Of a DNA stretch of 34,582 nucleotides, positions 31,735 to 34,582 are shown piece after piece. The position numbers and the translations under genes were made by a program. Source of the stretch: an uncultured beta proteobacterium. Its GTDB lineage: Bacteria > Pseudomonadota > Gammaproteobacteria > Burkholderiales > SG8-39. Every line of letters begins with the position of its first letter. Positions within the stretch are counted from its first letter, which is position 1. The stretch covers positions 12,778-47,359 of the forward strand of contig CADEDU010000060.1 of NCBI GenBank assembly GCA_902826155.1. The letters are read 5' to 3'. The notes beneath the pieces were generated by a model. That model saw nothing but the letters and a program-made list of their open reading frames with translations, did no database searches and had not been told where the DNA came from.

Positions 31735-32649
31735 ATGAATCGATCCGCCGCCATCGGCCTCGCCCTGCTGCTCGCCAGCGCGTTGCCGTTCCTGGTGTCG
31801 CACTTCTGGGTGTTCATCCTGGTCGAGGTACTGGCGTTCGCGCTCTACGCGGTCAGCTTCAACGTGCTGTTGGGTTACGGCGGCATGCTCTCGTTCGGAC
31901 ATGCCGCGTTCTTCGGCATCGGCGGATACACGGTGGCGATCCTCACCAAGAAGGCCGCGCTCGGCATGCCGCTCGCATTCGTGTGCGCACCGATCGTGTC
32001 CGCACTTGCCGCGGTGGTGATCGGTTACTTTTCGGTGCGCCGTGCCGGCATCTACTTTGCAATGCTCACCTTCGCGTTCCAAATGCTGCTCTACACGCTC
32101 GCGCTGAAAGCCACCGAGCTCACCGGCGGCGACGACGGCATCACCGGCCTGAAGGCGGCGACAGCGATCGCGCACCCGGTCGCGTACTACTTCTTCGCGC
32201 TGATCGTGGTGAGCGCGGCGCTCTACGCGCTGCACCGGCTGGTCGAGTCGCCGTTCGGGTACACCTTGCGCGCATTGCGCGGCAATCCGCGACGCGTCGA
32301 GTACATCGGCGTGGACGTACGTTCGCATCAGTTCGCCGCCTTCATCATTACCGGCGCCTTCGCCGGATTGGCCGGGGCGCTGTTCGCCGTGTCGAGCGGC
32401 AACGTGTTCCCGAGCTGGCTCAACTGGACCGCGAGCGCCACACCGATCGTCATGGCGGTGCTGGGTGGCATCCACACCTTCATCGGTCCGGTGGTCGGCG
32501 CAGCGGTCTACGTAATGCTCGAAGTGGTGATCAGTGGCCAAACCGAGTACTGGCCCCTGATCCTGGGCACGATCATCGTCATTCTGGTGCTGCTGCTGCC
32601 CGAAGGCATCATGGGCCTGTGGCGGCGCAAGGCCAAAGCCCATGGCTGA
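31735..32649 (+). CDS. livM: Branched-chain-type ABC transporter permease LivM
   Basis: The 304-residue permease has multiple membrane helices and LivM landmarks: SFNVLLGYGGMLSFGHAAFF early, ALRGNPRRVEYIGVDVRSHQ in the middle, then AVLGGIHTFIGPVVGAAVY and LPEGIMGLWRR at the end. It forms the channel with LivH. The ATG at 31735 gives the family's normal length. A GTG at 31645 in frame would add 30 residues containing a repetitive, non-conserved stretch; neither has a clear ribosome binding site. It overlaps livG by eight bases (32642-32649), indicating coupled translation. Confidence 0.9.
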   Translation: MNRSAAIGLALLLASALPFLVSHFWVFILVEVLAFALYAVSFNVLLGYGGMLSFGHAAFFGIGGYTVAILTKKAALGMPLAFVCAPIVSALAAVVIGYFSVRRAGIYFAMLTFAFQMLLYTLALKATELTGGDDGITGLKAATAIAHPVAYYFFALIVVSAALYALHRLVESPFGYTLRALRGNPRRVEYIGVDVRSHQFAAFIITGAFAGLAGALFAVSSGNVFPSWLNWTASATPIVMAVLGGIHTFIGPVVGAAVYVMLEVVISGQTEYWPLILGTIIVILVLLLPEGIMGLWRRKAKAHG

Positions 32650-33430
32650 GCCGGCGTTTCGCGTCAGCCTGCTCACCAAGCACTTCGGTGGCGTGCAGGC
32701 GCTGACCGACGTGAGCCTCGAAGTCGCGCCGGGCGAGTTCCGCGCCATCATCGGCCCCAACGGCGCTGGCAAGAGTACGTTCTTCAACACCATCACCGGC
32801 CTGCACCAGCCCGATCGAGGCGAGGTGTTCTTCGAGGGCCGGCGCATCACCGGCGCGGCGCCCTACACGCTCGCTCGCAATGGCATCGGCCGTACGTTCC
32901 AGATCACCAGCATCTTTCGCGATCTGTCGGTGCTGGAGAATCTGCAGGTGGCTCTGCTGGCCCATGCGCGCCGCAGCTGGAGCGCCTGGGCCCCGGCACG
33001 CAGCGCGATGGTGAGCGATGCGCGCCCGCTGCTGGAACTGGTTGGCCTGAAGGGCACCGACGCTCGCGTTGCCGGCACGCTGTCGCATGGTGATCAGAAG
33101 CGGCTGGAGCTGGCGATCGCGCTCGCCGGCAAGCCGCGTCTGCTGCTGCTCGACGAGCCGACCGCGGGCATGGCCGCGCAGGAGCGGCTCGAATCGATCC
33201 GGCTGGTGCACCGCATCGCCCGCGAGCTGGGGCTCACGGTCATCTTCACCGAGCACGACATGGCAGTGGTGTTCGCCGTGGCAAGCGTGATCTCGGTGCT
33301 GCATCAGGGCAAGGTGCTGGCCGAAGGCGCACCGCAGGACGTTCGCGCCATGCCGCTGGTGCAACAGGTCTACCTTGGCGAAAGTGTCGGGGACAGCGCG
33401 GACGCAAGCACGGAAGGCAGGTCACCATGA
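32642..33430 (+). CDS. livG: Branched-chain-type ABC transporter ATP-binding protein LivG
   Basis: The 262-residue ATPase has Walker A GPNGAGKS (38-45), a LivG-type signature LSHGDQKRLELA (147-158), Walker B LLLLDEPTAGM (167-177) and the H-loop in FTEHDMAVVFAVA. IGRTFQITSIFRDLSVLEN is typical of the LivG subfamily. It forms the nucleotide-binding pair with LivF, which is encoded on the other strand. Its start overlaps livM by eight bases and its stop overlaps the acyl-CoA dehydrogenase start by four (ATGA, 33427-33430). About 17 residues at the C-terminus (SVGDSADASTEGRSP) are non-conserved. Confidence 0.93.
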   Translation: MAEPAFRVSLLTKHFGGVQALTDVSLEVAPGEFRAIIGPNGAGKSTFFNTITGLHQPDRGEVFFEGRRITGAAPYTLARNGIGRTFQITSIFRDLSVLENLQVALLAHARRSWSAWAPARSAMVSDARPLLELVGLKGTDARVAGTLSHGDQKRLELAIALAGKPRLLLLDEPTAGMAAQERLESIRLVHRIARELGLTVIFTEHDMAVVFAVASVISVLHQGKVLAEGAPQDVRAMPLVQQVYLGESVGDSADASTEGRSP

Positions 33431-34582
33431 ACTTCGAGCCGATTCACGAACACGAGATGCTGCGCGACAGCGTGCGGCAATTCTTCGCACGCGAACTGCC
33501 CGAGAAGCGCATCCGCGAGATGGACCGCGCCCGCAAGATCCCGCGCGATCTGTGGCGCCGCTTCGGCGAGTTGGGCTGGATGGGCCTGTCCGTCCCGGTC
33601 GAATTCGGCGGTAGCGGCGCCGACGTGATGACCGGCTCGGTGTTTGTCGAGGAACTCTCGCGCCAGTTTCCGTCGCTCGCCACCGACTGGCTGCTAGCCT
33701 CGATGACCGCGCGCATCCTGCGCGAGTCGGGTTCGGCGCAGCAACAGGCCACGTATCTGCCGCGCCTCGCGCAAGGCGACTGGCTGATGGCCTTCGGCAT
33801 GAGCGAACCGGGTGGCGGCACCGACGTGCTCGCGCTCAAGACGCGCGCATCGCAGACGGCCGACGGATGGCGCGTGCGCGGCCAGAAGCTCTACACCTCG
33901 TTTGCCGACGATGCGGATGCGATCCTGGTGTTGTGTCGCACCGACGAGGGCGAAACCGCCAAGCGCGCCCGAGGACTCTCACTCGTGCTCACTCCGCGCC
34001 AGCAAGCGGCAGTCACCGTGCGTCGCCTCGAACTGATGGGCATGCGCGCGGCGTGCACCTGCGAAGTGTTTCTCGACGATGCGCACGCGCCCGTCGACGC
34101 CGTCGTGGGTCAACCGGGACGCGGCTGGTATCACTTGCTCGCCACGCTCGATGAAGAGCGCATCCTGTGTGCCGCGATGTACGTCGGCATCACCGCCGCG
34201 GCGCTGGAGCAGGCGACGCAGTACGCCAAGGATCGGCAGGCGTTCGGCCGCTCGATCGGTGCATTCCAGGCGGTGCAGCATCCGCTGGCCACCACCGCAA
34301 CCGAACTGGAGCAGATCCGCTTGCTGACGATGAAAGCGGCGTGGCTACAGTCGAACGGCATGGAATGCGCCAAGGAAGCGGCGATGGCCAAGCTCGCCGC
34401 GACCGAAACCGCGGTGCGCGCCACCGATCGCTGCATGCGCGTGCTCGGCGGCTACGGCTTCGTCGAGGAGTCGCCGATGGAGCGGCTGTTCCGCGACACG
34501 CGCCTGGGTCCGTTCAGTCCGATCTCCAACGAGATGGTGATGAACTTCATCGGCGAGAAGATGGGGTTGCCGAAAAGCTATT
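33427..34582 (+). CDS. Acyl-CoA dehydrogenase (runs off window end)
   Basis: At least 385 residues, without a stop before the window end, so only a few residues are probably missing. The acyl-CoA dehydrogenase fold is clear: an N-terminal helical domain, FAD-contact segment MAFGMSEPGGGTDVLALKTR (about 121-140), EERILCAAMYVGITAAALEQ, then YAKDRQAFGRSIGAFQAVQH and GGYGFVEESPMERLFRDTR. The catalytic glutamate of the MCAD-type Y-E-G-T motif is not visible; the aligned stretch reads SPISNEM. The base may lie elsewhere (as in isovaleryl-CoA dehydrogenase), or activity may differ. It overlaps livG by four bases, so it belongs to the transport operon and presumably acts after CoA activation by the ligase encoded on the minus strand. 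Confidence 0.9.
   Translation, partial: MNFEPIHEHEMLRDSVRQFFARELPEKRIREMDRARKIPRDLWRRFGELGWMGLSVPVEFGGSGADVMTGSVFVEELSRQFPSLATDWLLASMTARILRESGSAQQQATYLPRLAQGDWLMAFGMSEPGGGTDVLALKTRASQTADGWRVRGQKLYTSFADDADAILVLCRTDEGETAKRARGLSLVLTPRQQAAVTVRRLELMGMRAACTCEVFLDDAHAPVDAVVGQPGRGWYHLLATLDEERILCAAMYVGITAAALEQATQYAKDRQAFGRSIGAFQAVQHPLATTATELEQIRLLTMKAAWLQSNGMECAKEAAMAKLAATETAVRATDRCMRVLGGYGFVEESPMERLFRDTRLGPFSPISNEMVMNFIGEKMGLPKSY

Overview
The window reads as chromosomal DNA of a GC-rich betaproteobacterium, most likely Burkholderiales (Bordetella, Alcaligenaceae or Comamonadaceae-like). This is inferred from the five Bug-type (TctC) periplasmic receptors, the catabolic gene content, GC-rich codon use and short intergenic gaps. 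I see no rRNA, tRNA, CRISPR array, insertion sequence or prophage block. No gap between genes exceeds about 255 bases.

Layout. 1-2396 (+): the 3' end of moeA, an alpha/beta-hydrolase-fold protein with no nucleophilic serine, a small GlsB/YeaQ-type membrane protein and a Crp/Fnr-family regulator. 2397-6455: a minus-strand pair (Bug receptor, then a DAO-type FAD oxidoreductase) diverges from a plus-strand pair (MaoC-like hot-dog protein, then Bug receptor). 6500-9796: a PQQ-dependent alcohol dehydrogenase carrying the extra aspartate typical of lanthanide enzymes. A strong intrinsic terminator separates it from its downstream di-heme cytochrome c, and a divergent exported ankyrin-repeat protein lies upstream. 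9827-13191 (-): a tiny lipoprotein and a Bug / amidohydrolase / Bug operon. 13288-15725 (-): a phage-type N-acetylmuramidase and RmuC.

15763-23425 (+) is the most unusual part. It holds an acyl-CoA synthetase, then a 24-codon ORF with an excellent ribosome binding site, then a compact seven-gene run: a triple-RidA-domain protein, two overlapping MaoC-type subunits, a cupin, a class III aminotransferase of the glutamate-1-semialdehyde aminomutase type, an AllA-superfamily protein and a Bug receptor. It looks like an uptake-plus-catabolism operon for an amino- or carbonyl-containing acid that I cannot match to a known pathway. 23586-24223 (+) is a Phd/VapC-type toxin-antitoxin pair.

24276-34582 is a divergent catabolic and transport block. 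On the minus strand are livK, livF, a nitronate monooxygenase, a CoA ligase, a luciferase-like flavoenzyme and a DUF1330 protein. On the plus strand are livH, livM, livG and an acyl-CoA dehydrogenase that runs off the window end. One branched-chain-type ABC transporter is therefore split across two operons sharing a 251-base control region.

Two themes recur. Several enzymes belong to recognisable families but lack a canonical catalytic residue: the hydrolase, a MaoC protein, the amidohydrolase, all three RidA domains and possibly the acyl-CoA dehydrogenase. Short imperfect tandem repeats of 10-20 bp sit next to gene starts or ends. Neither of the membrane subunits (TctA, TctB) that Bug receptors normally serve is encoded here.
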